Positions 55,830 through 64,000 of a stretch of DNA of 64,000 nt are shown here, piece after piece; position 1 is the stretch's first letter; each line of letters opens with the position of its first letter. Both the position numbers and the translations under genes were made by a program. This DNA comes from Rhodanobacter sp. T12-5. Its GTDB lineage: Bacteria; Pseudomonadota; Gammaproteobacteria; Xanthomonadales; Rhodanobacteraceae. The DNA is taken from NCBI RefSeq assembly GCF_008329435.1, contig NZ_NPKN01000007.1:62001-126000 (forward strand). Direction: 5' to 3'. Under the pieces are notes generated by a model, which made no database searches, was not told the origin of the DNA, and saw only the letters and a program-made list of their open reading frames with translations.

Positions 55830-56412
55830 GGCTGCAGCTTGGAAGCATGGGCGGTTCGTGGACTGGCTGCCGTTGTCCCCTCAGTCTGCCGCGGCCCACG
55901 GATAGTGAGCCGACGATGTAATTGAGGTTGGTCGCCGTGCCCAGATGTGCCGCCAAGGTGTTTCGGTCACGAAGATTCAAAGCCGTGGGTCGACTCCAGC
56001 ATCCGGAAGTGCAGAACACATTGGCGCGTCAAACTACGCGCTTGGCTCATCCTGTCAATCGGCGAAGAGGTGTAGAGACAACACGCGACAATCGATTGCC
56101 ACGCCTTCCCGATCATGCCGACACGCCGACACGCCGCGTCGGAGTTTTCTTCGTATCGATGCCGCCGACAACGCGAACGACCGCATGCGATGGAGTCTCG
56201 AAAAACAAGCTGACGAGCACACAGGGGTTATTCGGGATTTCCGCAAAGAAGTTCCGTCTACAATCATGCGGACCTTGACCGGGAGGAAACCGGCAAGGAC
56301 CTGGCACTACGGCTTCATCGAATCGGCAATCGTGACTCAGGCGCCCGCGTTCGAATGCAGAGGTTTTCCCGCTTGCCGTCACGGATCGTCGCAAACAAAA
56401 GGGGGAAAGCTC
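55830..56412. other. 583-bp gap with no supported gene
   Basis: Open frames cover this stretch on both strands, but their translations are Arg/Ser/Cys-rich shadow-like sequence with no recognisable domain. A short repeated ACGCCGAC and a weak hairpin (56126-56142, CCGAC/GTCGG, followed by TTTT) occur near the middle. The gap probably holds the promoter of the gene at 56413. Confidence 0.5.
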
Positions 56413-57297
56413 ATGGGCAGGGTATTGAGGGTTCGCAAGAAGGTCGATTACCACAAGGTCAACCACAAGTACGACAAGTACACCTTCAAGTCGCAGAAGG
56501 TGGTCAAGATCAAGGTACACAAGTACAGCGGCACGGTCGGCCGCGCCTCGGCCGCCCCGCCGCTGACCACATGGCCGCCGTTGGGCATGCACGGCGGTGT
56601 GACCTATTTCGCCGACATCACCATCGGTACGGGCTGGAGGGGCGCGGCGATCGATACGGTGTGGATGCCGTTCAAGCTGCTCGACATCCATGGATCGCAA
56701 TGGCAGGGGATCTCGCAGGTTGTGGCGGGGGCGGATGCCGACGTCATGGCCCGTGCCCACTTCGACGACGTCTGCCATTCGCTGCGCACGGCCTACATGA
56801 GCACGCGCATTACCGAGGCGGTGGGCGAAGCGGCAGCTGCGATGTATGTGCTGGAAAACCATCCCGGCTACCAGATGACCTGGGGCGCACATGTGCATGC
56901 CGGCACCGGCATCGACCAGATATGGCAATACACGCACGGCAACGGTATCCGTGACTATCTGATCGTCGAGGCAAAGGGTCCGGGCGCGACCCTGTTGTTC
57001 TCGCCATTCCTGCCGACCGGATACAACCAGATGGATCCCGGCTGGGTGATCAATCACCTGTACAGCATGAGCCAGAATGGCCATGCCGCCGGCCAGGACA
57101 TCGTGGCCCGGAAAGGCCTGGTATTCGCGGTAGCCCACCCCAACTACAACGGCGGCAGCAAGAGTTACTACGGCCTGCACCACAGCAGCGCCCATGCCGC
57201 GCGACCCGGCCGCGTGTTCGGCATTGTGGTGACGGCGCAATGGCGGGCCGATGGAAGCCTCGGTTACAACGCCACTGCGCCGGTGCGGTATCTCTAG
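56413..57297 (+). CDS. basic protein with PD-(D/E)XK / Tox-REase-like signature
   Basis: 294 residues from ATG 56413, chosen because AGGGGGAAAG lies just upstream; the frame stays open to 55945 without credible protein. The first 45 residues are strongly basic (RVRKKVDYHKVNHKYDKYTF). The middle has GTGIDQIWQY (Asp168) and DYLIVEAKGPG (Glu186, Lys188) followed by YNQMDPGWVINHL. This G-I-D, E-A-K, Q-M-x-x-x-W layout resembles nuclease domains of polymorphic toxins in the restriction-endonuclease-like fold. No signal peptide or known delivery domain is seen, and no obvious immunity gene follows on the same strand. The nuclease call is inference from motifs only. Confidence 0.6.
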   Translation: MGRVLRVRKKVDYHKVNHKYDKYTFKSQKVVKIKVHKYSGTVGRASAAPPLTTWPPLGMHGGVTYFADITIGTGWRGAAIDTVWMPFKLLDIHGSQWQGISQVVAGADADVMARAHFDDVCHSLRTAYMSTRITEAVGEAAAAMYVLENHPGYQMTWGAHVHAGTGIDQIWQYTHGNGIRDYLIVEAKGPGATLLFSPFLPTGYNQMDPGWVINHLYSMSQNGHAAGQDIVARKGLVFAVAHPNYNGGSKSYYGLHHSSAHAARPGRVFGIVVTAQWRADGSLGYNATAPVRYL

Positions 57298-57468
57298 AGC
57301 ACCGGAGTTCGACAAGACGGGGCAGATACAGCCGAACAGGCGTCTCTGCCGCGTCGCGAGCAGTGCGCACAGGAGCCGCGGTAGGATGACCGACCTTGCC
57401 CCCCGGGAACGCATCCCTTGCCGTGCAGTTCAATCCCCATGCAAGGAAAACATGGCGAAAGACAACCG

Positions 57469-57789
57469 TCAGGACTGCGGCGGCACGATCACCACGGTAT
57501 GCAGACCTTCCCGCTGAGGCAGGCCAGGACCGAACTGGACGACTTTCCCGTCCTGCATGACCACGGTGTAGTCGGTATGGTGCAGCGACCGGCGTTTGCG
57601 ATGACGGTTGAGGTAGGTGTAGACCTCGTAATCGCCCATGGTGCGTACGGCATCCGGGCGACCCAGCCAGTCGCGCACTTCGGCGGCCGAGTTGCCGGTA
57701 TAGAGGTGAGTGATGCGCTGACCGGTTGTCCGGCAGCCACAAAGCGCGCAGACAACACCGAACACCGCAGCAGCGGCAAACTTGTTCAC
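57469..57789 (-). CDS. small lipoprotein, OmlA/SmpA-like fold possible
   Basis: 106 residues. The N-terminus has a signal peptide ending in a lipobox-like VCALCGC, so lipidation at Cys17 or Cys19 is expected. The short mature domain includes NSAAEVRDWLGRPDAVRTMGDYEVYTY, which resembles the BamE/SmpA/OmlA pattern of a helix plus LGxP followed by beta strands. Family identity is tentative. It is convergent with the basic protein gene and ends 172 bp from it. Its role is unknown; an envelope chaperone or stabilising role is only a guess. Confidence 0.7.
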   Translation of the reverse strand: MNKFAAAAVFGVVCALCGCRTTGQRITHLYTGNSAAEVRDWLGRPDAVRTMGDYEVYTYLNRHRKRRSLHHTDYTVVMQDGKVVQFGPGLPQREGLHTVVIVPPQS

Positions 57790-57934
57790 GTCCTACCCCC
57801 TGAAACAAAAAAATGACAAGCCCCAACTGTCAAGAATAGCCCAGCAGTTGCCGAAATGTCAGGCTCCACGAGGGCAAGCGCGCGCCGGCCGGTCAGCGAA
57901 ATCGAGCGGGCAAGGCGATGAAGCATCGGCCCGA

Positions 57935-58723
57935 TTACCGACGCGGGATTCGAAGCAGACCGGACAAAACACCCAGTACGTCATCCACGCTGATCAGATC
58001 CATCGCATGGCCCGGAAGGTGTTTGGCGCTGTCGTAGGTCGCACCCGACGAAAATGCTGCCTGGTGCCGATCTATGCACCAGCGCCTGTCCCGATAAGGG
58101 CCGTACGTGACGGTGCTGGTTGCCGCATAGAGCCCCACGGCGGGGATGCCGAGTGCATCGGCGAGATGGACATGGCCGCTGTCGGGTCCGATGACGGCGA
58201 GGGCTCCGAGCATGGCTGATGCAAGGGCCGGCGCGGTCATGTCTGCGCGTCTGGTGTGCTGCGGCAGCGGAACCTGCTGTCGTCCCGGCATGCCGCAGAC
58301 AATCACCTCGCAGCCCAGCGACAGGAGGTGCTCGCTCAAGGGTGCCCATCGCGATCGGTGCCACTCCTTGTATCGCGCGCCGGCATCCGGGCAGACGATG
58401 ACGCGTGGCCGATGCATCGCCACCGGGGGCGTTGACCGGGCGATCGAAACAGCCAGCCCATCCTCTTCGACTCCAGCCGCTTGCGCCATCGAGTCACGCA
58501 CATGCTGGCCGTGTCGCGGACCCTTGAACGCCTGGCGCGAGGTGGTTTTCCACACCGTACCGCGAGCATCGGCCAGCACTTGCATGGGTTGGTCGGGAAA
58601 CAAGGCAGCCAACGGAGTGTAGGCATGAAATCGCCGCTCGCGATCCTGCCTTGCCAGGGCGCACATCACGGCATAGGCATGAATGCTGTCGCCAAGGCGT
58701 CGGGTGTGGTTTGCGTGTGCCAA
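57935..58723 (-). CDS. compact glycosyltransferase family 9 protein
   Basis: 262 residues from a TTG at 58723; an in-frame TGA lies directly before it, so the frame cannot be longer. The N-terminal RRLGDSIHAYAVM matches the GT9 nucleotide-sugar domain, and about 10 residues precede LGD as in the family, which supports the start. The C-terminal VIGPDSGHVHLADALGIPAV and YGPYRDRRWCIDRH are clear GT9 motifs, as in the heptosyltransferase at 12.4 kb. The N-domain is shorter than usual (total about 60-80 residues less). It lies between the giant gene and its putative exporter and not in an LPS cluster, so it may glycosylate another acceptor. Whether it is active is unclear. Confidence 0.75.
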   Translation of the reverse strand: MAHANHTRRLGDSIHAYAVMCALARQDRERRFHAYTPLAALFPDQPMQVLADARGTVWKTTSRQAFKGPRHGQHVRDSMAQAAGVEEDGLAVSIARSTPPVAMHRPRVIVCPDAGARYKEWHRSRWAPLSEHLLSLGCEVIVCGMPGRQQVPLPQHTRRADMTAPALASAMLGALAVIGPDSGHVHLADALGIPAVGLYAATSTVTYGPYRDRRWCIDRHQAAFSSGATYDSAKHLPGHAMDLISVDDVLGVLSGLLRIPRR

Positions 58724-59038
58724 TCAGGGGCGCCAATGGTGATGTCGGGCGAGAAGAGACTCGAGTGCTTCAACGACAACCGAACGTCCGAACCATCTTA
58801 GCCTGATCACGCACTTGGCATAGTTGGTGCGGCAATGCCAAAATGATGACTAAGGGGGAATGATCTGGTTTGTTTGTCCGACATCACGTGTTGCGTGGGT
58901 CGGAACATGCCATGGGGAACCATCGACGGAATCGTTTCTCCCTTCAGTTGCAGCGAAGGGATTTGAGTGCTGGCCCATGCATCCACACCTTGCCTATAAC
59001 GACGACCCTTCCGGTCGATCCATCCGTGCGCGTCGTCC
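58724..59038. other. 315-bp divergent intergenic region
   Basis: No credible gene. It separates the leftward GT9 gene from the rightward TolC operon and should hold both promoters. An inverted repeat TTGGCAT (58815-58821) and ATGCCAA (58835-58841), 13 nt apart, has the form of a small operator; no regulator gene is visible nearby. Confidence 0.45.
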
Positions 59039-60496
59039 ATGACCCTGCCCCGAAGTCGCGGCATGGCTGACCAGGCATTTACGCGCGGCCATGCTTTTCT
59101 TGCATGCTGTGCGCCCCTGCTGTTCGGGTTGTGCTGTATCGCTCCTGCACACGCGGCGCAGCCGACCGTCACCTCGCTGGGCGAATTGTTCGCGATTGCT
59201 CACGAAAGCGAGCCCGGATTTCGCTCGGCCATGGCCGATGTTGCCGTGGCGCATGCGCGCGCGCGCGAGGCGCTGGGTGCCATGTTGCCGCAGCTCACGG
59301 CCACGGCGAACAGCAATGGCAACCGCCGTCGCTACCACACCCTGGATACACCGCCGTCGACCCTGCACGACCGTTATCACAGCAACGGTGACCAGATCAG
59401 TCTGAATCAGCCGCTCTGGCGCCCCGCGAATATCGCCTCGTGGCACCAAGCCCAGGAAAGCGCGGCGCAGGCCGGGTATCGGCTCGACGATGCGGAGCAA
59501 CAGCTCTACCTGAAAGTCGCCACTGCATGGTTCGACCTGATGGAAGCCCGCGATGCGGTGGAGTTCACCACGGCGCAACGGGATGCATTGCACGCCCAAT
59601 GGAATATTGCGCGGCGCGCAGCCGAACTCGGCGCACAAAGCCAGCCACAGGCCGACGACGCCCAGGCGAAATATGAGGAAGCCAGCGCGGACGAAGCTTC
59701 GGCCGAACTCGATGTCGAAACCAAACTCGCCGCCCTGGAACAATGGGTAGGCCGCGCCGATGGCCTGGTCCAGCCTTACCTGCGTGACGACGCCAGGATT
59801 CCGGAATTGGTCGGTGGCGATCTGGATCAATGGCTCGAACAGGTCGACACGCACTGCCCTGCACTGCGCGCCGCCGACCGTGCGATTGCCGCGGCCAATG
59901 CGGAGGTGAGCAAACAGCGGGCCGGACACCAGCCTACGCTGGACATCGTGGCTACGTATGGCGATACCGATCAGGCAGTGGGCAACTTCCCGGGCCAGAC
60001 CGGCTACCGCATTCGTCAGTTCGCAGTGGGGTTGCAGCTCAACGTGCCGATCTATTCCGGCGGCACGCAATCGGCCAAGGTCGCCGAAGCACTGGCGCTG
60101 CGCGACAAGGCGCGTGACGACCGCGACGCCGCGCGCCGACTGGCCATCCTGAACGTCAAGACGGCGTTTCTCGGCTGGCGCGCGGGCCTGGCGAAGGCGA
60201 AGGGCGCACGCATCGCCGTGATGTCGGCAAAATCCGCGCTTGCCGCCGCCGAGTCATCGGCATCGCACTGTCTGAAGACGCAAGCGGATGTCCTCACTGC
60301 GCGTCAACAGATGGCCACCGCACGGCGCGACCTGCGCAAGGCGCGTTACCAGCAACTGACGTCCTTCATCAAATTGAAGTCGACGCTGGGCGAGCTGAGC
60401 GAGGGAGATGTGGACGAACTCGACCAGTTGTTCAGTGCCAGCGAAAGCGATGCGAGTGCCATGGCGATGACATCGACGGCACAACCAACGCCATGA
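59039..60496 (+). CDS. TolC-family outer-membrane channel protein
   Basis: 485 residues from ATG 59039; an ATG at 59063 is also possible. The signal peptide covers about residues 17-40 (FLACCAPLLFGLCCIAPAHA). The mature protein has the two-fold OEP repeat: LNQPLWRPANIASWHQAQES and LNVPIYSGGTQSAKVAEALA, each followed by long helical coiled-coil stretches that form the periplasmic tunnel. It should trimerise to span the outer membrane and periplasm. Its stop overlaps the start of the GAF-HlyD adaptor, showing that they work together. It most resembles the outer-membrane part of type I secretion or efflux systems. Confidence 0.93.
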   Translation: MTLPRSRGMADQAFTRGHAFLACCAPLLFGLCCIAPAHAAQPTVTSLGELFAIAHESEPGFRSAMADVAVAHARAREALGAMLPQLTATANSNGNRRRYHTLDTPPSTLHDRYHSNGDQISLNQPLWRPANIASWHQAQESAAQAGYRLDDAEQQLYLKVATAWFDLMEARDAVEFTTAQRDALHAQWNIARRAAELGAQSQPQADDAQAKYEEASADEASAELDVETKLAALEQWVGRADGLVQPYLRDDARIPELVGGDLDQWLEQVDTHCPALRAADRAIAAANAEVSKQRAGHQPTLDIVATYGDTDQAVGNFPGQTGYRIRQFAVGLQLNVPIYSGGTQSAKVAEALALRDKARDDRDAARRLAILNVKTAFLGWRAGLAKAKGARIAVMSAKSALAAAESSASHCLKTQADVLTARQQMATARRDLRKARYQQLTSFIKLKSTLGELSEGDVDELDQLFSASESDASAMAMTSTAQPTP

Positions 60497-62346
60497 GCAC
60501 GCCGATTCCGTCCGGCATCGGCGACACGCCGCCCCAAGCGCTCGTAGTCGGCGCCTGGGAGCGCTTTCTCGCCGCCCGAACCTCCGATACGTTCTGCGCC
60601 GCGTGGCTTGCCCTGATCCGCGAAAAATTTCCGGCGGTACGCCAGGCCGCCGTGCTGATCGAGTCTGCCGATGGCCAGTCGTTCGTACCCATCGCGGTCT
60701 GGCCGAGGGCGAATGCCGACATGGCCCGGATGGGTGCCGCCGTGCAGCGGGCGCTGGGTGAGCGCCGCATCGTGCTGGTACCTGCGGACGAACAGCCCGG
60801 GTTGTTGCATGTGGCTTTGCCCGTATCCGCCAACGAGCGCATCGTCGGCGCCGTGGTGCTGGAAGTGGCCGCCGAGGCGAAGGATGCAAACCCGCTGCTG
60901 CGCGAACTGCATTGGGGCAGCGCATGGCTGAGCAACCTGCTCGGCAAGCGCGAACTCGATGCCGCGACCGCGGCCAATGCCCGCTCGATTGGCATTCTGG
61001 AAACCGTCGCTGTCGCACTTCGCCATCGTCACTTTCAGCAGGCGCTGTTCGAGCTCAGCAATGAACTGCGGCAGCGCTTCGATTGTTCGCGGGTGGCGAT
61101 CGGCCTCGTACATGCCGCGCGGGTGAAACTGGCGGCGCTGTCGGAGGCGGCGACGTTCGAAAAATCCTCGCCGATGGTTCAGGCCTACGTCGACGCCATG
61201 GGCGAAACCTGCGACCTGGCCCAGGTCATCGAGGCTTTCCGCCCCGAAGAAGGCTCTCCGCCGGAGACTTATCGTGCGCATGCCACCCTGCTGCAGCGGG
61301 TAGGCAGCGATGCGCTGATCTCGCTGCCGGTCAGCCACCAGGCACAGACCATCGCAGTGATCACACTCGAGCGCGGCAACGGCCAGCGCTTCAGCGACGC
61401 CGAGCGTCAATGGCTGGAGGCCTTTGCCGCGCTGTTCTCGCCGGTGGTCGCGCAACGGCGCGATGCCGAACGCAACTCGCTGCGACGTCTCGCCGATGAA
61501 AGTTCGCGCTTCTGGGGGGCGTTGCTGGGACCCCGGCACCTGCTGTGGAAGATGGGCGGCCTGCTCACGCTGCTGTTGCTTGCGTTGCTGGTGTGGCTGC
61601 CCGTGCCCTACCGCATCTCGGCCAAGACCGTCACCGAAGGTTCGGTCCAGCGCGTGGCTGCCGCGCCTTTCGAAGGCTATCTCGCGGCAGGCTTCGTGCG
61701 GGCGGGAGACGTTGTGGACAAGGGCCAGGCACTGGCGAAACTGGATGACCACGACTTGCTGGTGGAGCGCGCCAAGTGGACCAGCGAACGCGACCAGTAC
61801 GACAACAAGCTGCGCGAGGCCATGGCCAACCACGACCTCACCGCGATCCAGGTAATCGGCGCGCAATTGAACGAAGCGCAGGCGCAACTCAACCTGACCG
61901 ACGACAAGCTGGCCCGGGTGAAGATCGTCGCACCCTACGACGGCGTGATCGTCACCGGCGACCTCAGCCAGCAGATCGGCACCCCGGTCGAGGCCGGCAA
62001 GAAGCTGTTCGAGATCGCCCCCCTGCACAGCTACCGGATCATCCTCGAAGTGGACGAGCGCGATATCGGACAGGTTCGCACCGGGCAGCAAGGCCGGCTG
62101 TTGATGAGCGGCCTGACCGATCATCCGATGTACTTCAGCATCGCCAGGATCATGCCGGTGGCGACCGCGCAGGACGGCAAGAATTTCTACCGCGTCGAAG
62201 CGAAGCTCACGCACGAATCGACGCTGCTGCTGCCGGGCATGGAAGGCGTGGGCAAGGTCGACATCGGCAAGCGCAAGCTCGGCTGGGTGCTGCTGCACAG
62301 CCTGTTCGACTGGATTCGCCTGAAGCTCTGGAACTGGGGACTGTAG
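60493..62346 (+). CDS. GAF-GAF-TM-HlyD membrane adaptor
   Basis: 617 residues. The cytoplasmic half holds two GAF-like regions (about 20-150 and 170-330, including FDCSRVAIGLVHAARVKLAA and LISLPVSHQAQTIAVITLER). A membrane helix at about 353-372 (LLTLLLLALLVWLPV) follows, then a HlyD-type periplasmic part: VAAAPFEGYLAAGFVRAGDVV, a short coiled coil (about 415-465), VKIVAPYDGVIVTGDLSQQI and a C-terminal beta-barrel. A sensor-like GAF region on an adaptor suggests that export is tuned to a cytoplasmic signal or binding partner. The start overlaps the TolC gene by 4 bp. The next gene starts 15 bp after the stop. Confidence 0.88.
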   Translation: MSTPIPSGIGDTPPQALVVGAWERFLAARTSDTFCAAWLALIREKFPAVRQAAVLIESADGQSFVPIAVWPRANADMARMGAAVQRALGERRIVLVPADEQPGLLHVALPVSANERIVGAVVLEVAAEAKDANPLLRELHWGSAWLSNLLGKRELDAATAANARSIGILETVAVALRHRHFQQALFELSNELRQRFDCSRVAIGLVHAARVKLAALSEAATFEKSSPMVQAYVDAMGETCDLAQVIEAFRPEEGSPPETYRAHATLLQRVGSDALISLPVSHQAQTIAVITLERGNGQRFSDAERQWLEAFAALFSPVVAQRRDAERNSLRRLADESSRFWGALLGPRHLLWKMGGLLTLLLLALLVWLPVPYRISAKTVTEGSVQRVAAAPFEGYLAAGFVRAGDVVDKGQALAKLDDHDLLVERAKWTSERDQYDNKLREAMANHDLTAIQVIGAQLNEAQAQLNLTDDKLARVKIVAPYDGVIVTGDLSQQIGTPVEAGKKLFEIAPLHSYRIILEVDERDIGQVRTGQQGRLLMSGLTDHPMYFSIARIMPVATAQDGKNFYRVEAKLTHESTLLLPGMEGVGKVDIGKRKLGWVLLHSLFDWIRLKLWNWGL

Positions 62347-62361
62347 AGATGGCGCCGACCC

Positions 62362-64000
62362 GTGTCGCGTAATCCGTTCAGTCCTTCGTGGCACAGCGTC
62401 GCGGCGCTGCGGCCGCGGTTGATGCCCTACGCCGTGGTCACGCGCGTGGTGTTCCGCGGCAAGCCGTGGTACGTGGTGCAGGATCAGACCGGCGGCCGGG
62501 TCTACCGCTTTTCGGCGACGGCATACGCCCTGATTGCCGGCATGGACGGCCGTCATACCGTGCACGAGCTGTGGGAACGCGCCAATGCATCGGAAGTGCG
62601 CGACGCCTGTACCCAGCCGGAGGTGGTCGATCTGCTGGTACAGATGCACTCGGCGGACCTGCTGCAGACCGATGTGACACCCGACTCCGCCTCCGCCATG
62701 GATCGTCACCGGCGCAAGCGCTTCGAAACCGTCAAGCAGTGGCTGCTCAATCCGATGAGCCTGAAGTTGCCGCTGCTCAATCCGGATGGCTTCCTTACGG
62801 CGCTCGCGCCCTGGTTCCGCTGGTGCTTCGGTCCGGTCGGTGCCGCCTTGTGGCTCGCCACGATATTGCCGGCGATGGTGCTTGCCGCCCAGCACTGGGA
62901 GGAACTGACCCATAACCTGTCCGATCGGGTGCTGTCGTCGAGCAACCTGCTGGTGATGCTGGCGGTGTACCCGTTGGTCAAGCTGCTGCACGAGCTCGGC
63001 CACGGCTTTGCCGTCAAGCGTTGGGGCGGGGCCGTGCGCGAGCTGGGGTTGATGTTCCTGATCTTCGCGCCGGTGCCCTACGTGGAGGCATCGTCGTCGG
63101 CCGCCTTTCCGTCCAAATACCGGCGCGCGCTGGTGGCCGCGGCGGGCATGCTGGTGGAGCTGTTCCTGGCCGCGCTGGCGCTCTACGTCTGGTTGCTCGC
63201 CGAACCGGGCCTGCTGCGCGCGGTGGCGTTCAACGTGATGGTGATCGGCGGGGTATCCACCGTGGTGGTGAATGGCAACCCGCTGCTGCGCTATGACGGT
63301 TATTACATTCTTTCCGACCTGATCGAGATGCCCAACCTGGCCCAGCGCGGGCTGGACTGGTGGGCGTGGCTGCTGGACCGCTACGCCTTTGGCGCCAGCG
63401 ATGCCGTGAAGCCGGATGAAAGCCTGTCCGAGCAGCGATGGCTGGTGCTGTATACGCCACTGGCATGGTGTTACCGCACGCTCGTCACGATATCGATCAT
63501 CTTCCTGGTCGCTGGCAAGTTCTTCATCGTCGGCGTGATCATGGCGTTGTGGAGTGCCGTCAGCCTGATTGGCGTGCCGCTTCGCAAAGGCTGGAAACAT
63601 CTGGTATCGGGACCGGCGTTGCATCGTCGCCGCGGTGAAGCGATGCGCCGCACCTTGCTCGCGCTGGGCGGCCTCGCGGCATTGCTGCTGGTGCCGCTGC
63701 CCTTGCGCATCCGCGCGGAGGGCGTCGTGTGGTTGCCCGACCAGGCCATGCTGCATGCTCGCGAAAACGGCTTCTTCGGACACTGGCTGCAGGCTCCAGG
63801 CAGCATGGTGCACAAGGATCAGCCGCTGTACGTGCTGGACAATCCGCAACTACAGGCCGAACTCGCCGTGGATCGGGCCAAGCTTGCGCAAGCGCAGGCG
63901 CGCTATGACGCCGACCAGTTCAGCGACCCGGTGAAAGCCGATGTATCCGGCCGCCAATTGCAGGAGGCTCGCGAGATCCTGCGCCAGAGCGAAATCAGGG
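62362..64000 (+). CDS. PqqD-like / site-2-protease (M50) / HlyD fusion, 5' part
   Basis: 546 residues are visible; the gene runs past the window end. It starts at GTG 62362 because an ATG at 62349 is out of frame and stops after 7 codons. Residues about 20-95 resemble a PqqD-type substrate-binding fold (RVYRFSATAYALIAGMDGRH). Several membrane helices follow, with HELGH at 210-214 and NPLLRYDGYY, where Asp312 completes the usual M50 zinc site. A last membrane helix near 435-450 leads into a HlyD-type biotinyl-lipoyl segment (MLHARENGFFGHWLQAPGSM). Such M50-HlyD fusions occur in peptide and protein export loci. It completes the operon with TolC and the GAF adaptor. Confidence 0.9.
   Translation, partial: MSRNPFSPSWHSVAALRPRLMPYAVVTRVVFRGKPWYVVQDQTGGRVYRFSATAYALIAGMDGRHTVHELWERANASEVRDACTQPEVVDLLVQMHSADLLQTDVTPDSASAMDRHRRKRFETVKQWLLNPMSLKLPLLNPDGFLTALAPWFRWCFGPVGAALWLATILPAMVLAAQHWEELTHNLSDRVLSSSNLLVMLAVYPLVKLLHELGHGFAVKRWGGAVRELGLMFLIFAPVPYVEASSSAAFPSKYRRALVAAAGMLVELFLAALALYVWLLAEPGLLRAVAFNVMVIGGVSTVVVNGNPLLRYDGYYILSDLIEMPNLAQRGLDWWAWLLDRYAFGASDAVKPDESLSEQRWLVLYTPLAWCYRTLVTISIIFLVAGKFFIVGVIMALWSAVSLIGVPLRKGWKHLVSGPALHRRRGEAMRRTLLALGGLAALLLVPLPLRIRAEGVVWLPDQAMLHARENGFFGHWLQAPGSMVHKDQPLYVLDNPQLQAELAVDRAKLAQAQARYDADQFSDPVKADVSGRQLQEAREILRQSEIR

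Noticed and set aside
55945..56412. A 156-codon 5' extension of the basic protein gene
   Set aside because: The extension is Arg/Ser/Cys-rich with no domain and no ribosome-binding site, while ATG 56413 has a strong one.

Overview
The window looks like chromosome from a high-GC gammaproteobacterium of the Xanthomonadales, most likely the Rhodanobacteraceae (Rhodanobacter/Dyella/Luteibacter type). This is inferred from gene order (yceD-rpmF-fabH beside maf; dnaX-ybaB-recR beside 4.5S RNA), from a KdkA-type Kdo kinase next to a heptosyltransferase, and from overall protein character. No taxonomic search was possible.

Left third (1-17.5 kb), housekeeping. fabH (cut by the window edge), rpmF and yceD run leftward. 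A rightward set follows: a small membrane protein, maf, then a tightly overlapping moxR / DUF58 / transglutaminase operon, then a Slp-type lipoprotein. A perfect bidirectional hairpin separates these from a leftward block of hinT, recR, ybaB, dnaX, 4.5S RNA and tRNA-Ser(GGA), with a decayed partial tRNA-Ser copy. Next come envelope genes: an MBL-fold hydrolase, Kdo kinase kdkA, a GT9 heptosyltransferase, a DUF6165-like protein, an enlarged aromatic amino acid/histidine ammonia-lyase, then hisS and tRNA-Pro(CGG). Two related palindromic intergenic repeats lie at 8.1 and 13.4 kb.

Right two thirds (17.7-64 kb), a giant surface-protein locus. A periplasmic adaptor precedes a single uninterrupted 37-kb gene. 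Its product is about 12,345 residues, starts without a Sec signal and carries an LEPRVLLSGD motif near the N-terminus. It has roughly 30 PPC-like beta-sandwich repeats, 17 CARDB-like repeats, Ig-like, propeller-like, dockerin-like and cadherin-like domains, and an embedded zincin motif (HELGHVAGAQD). Downstream are a small basic protein with a PD-(D/E)XK/Tox-REase-like signature, a small lipoprotein and a compact GT9 glycosyltransferase on the opposite strand. The window ends in a rightward operon: TolC-family outer-membrane channel, a GAF-GAF-TM-HlyD adaptor, and a PqqD-like/site-2-protease/HlyD fusion that runs off the end.

How it may work (inference): the two adaptors, the TolC channel and the membrane metalloprotease-HlyD protein look like a dedicated export machine for the giant protein. 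No ABC ATPase is visible, no Sec signal is present, and no RTX repeats are seen near the C-terminus. The energy source and export signal are therefore the open question, and this locus is the best candidate for an under-described system.
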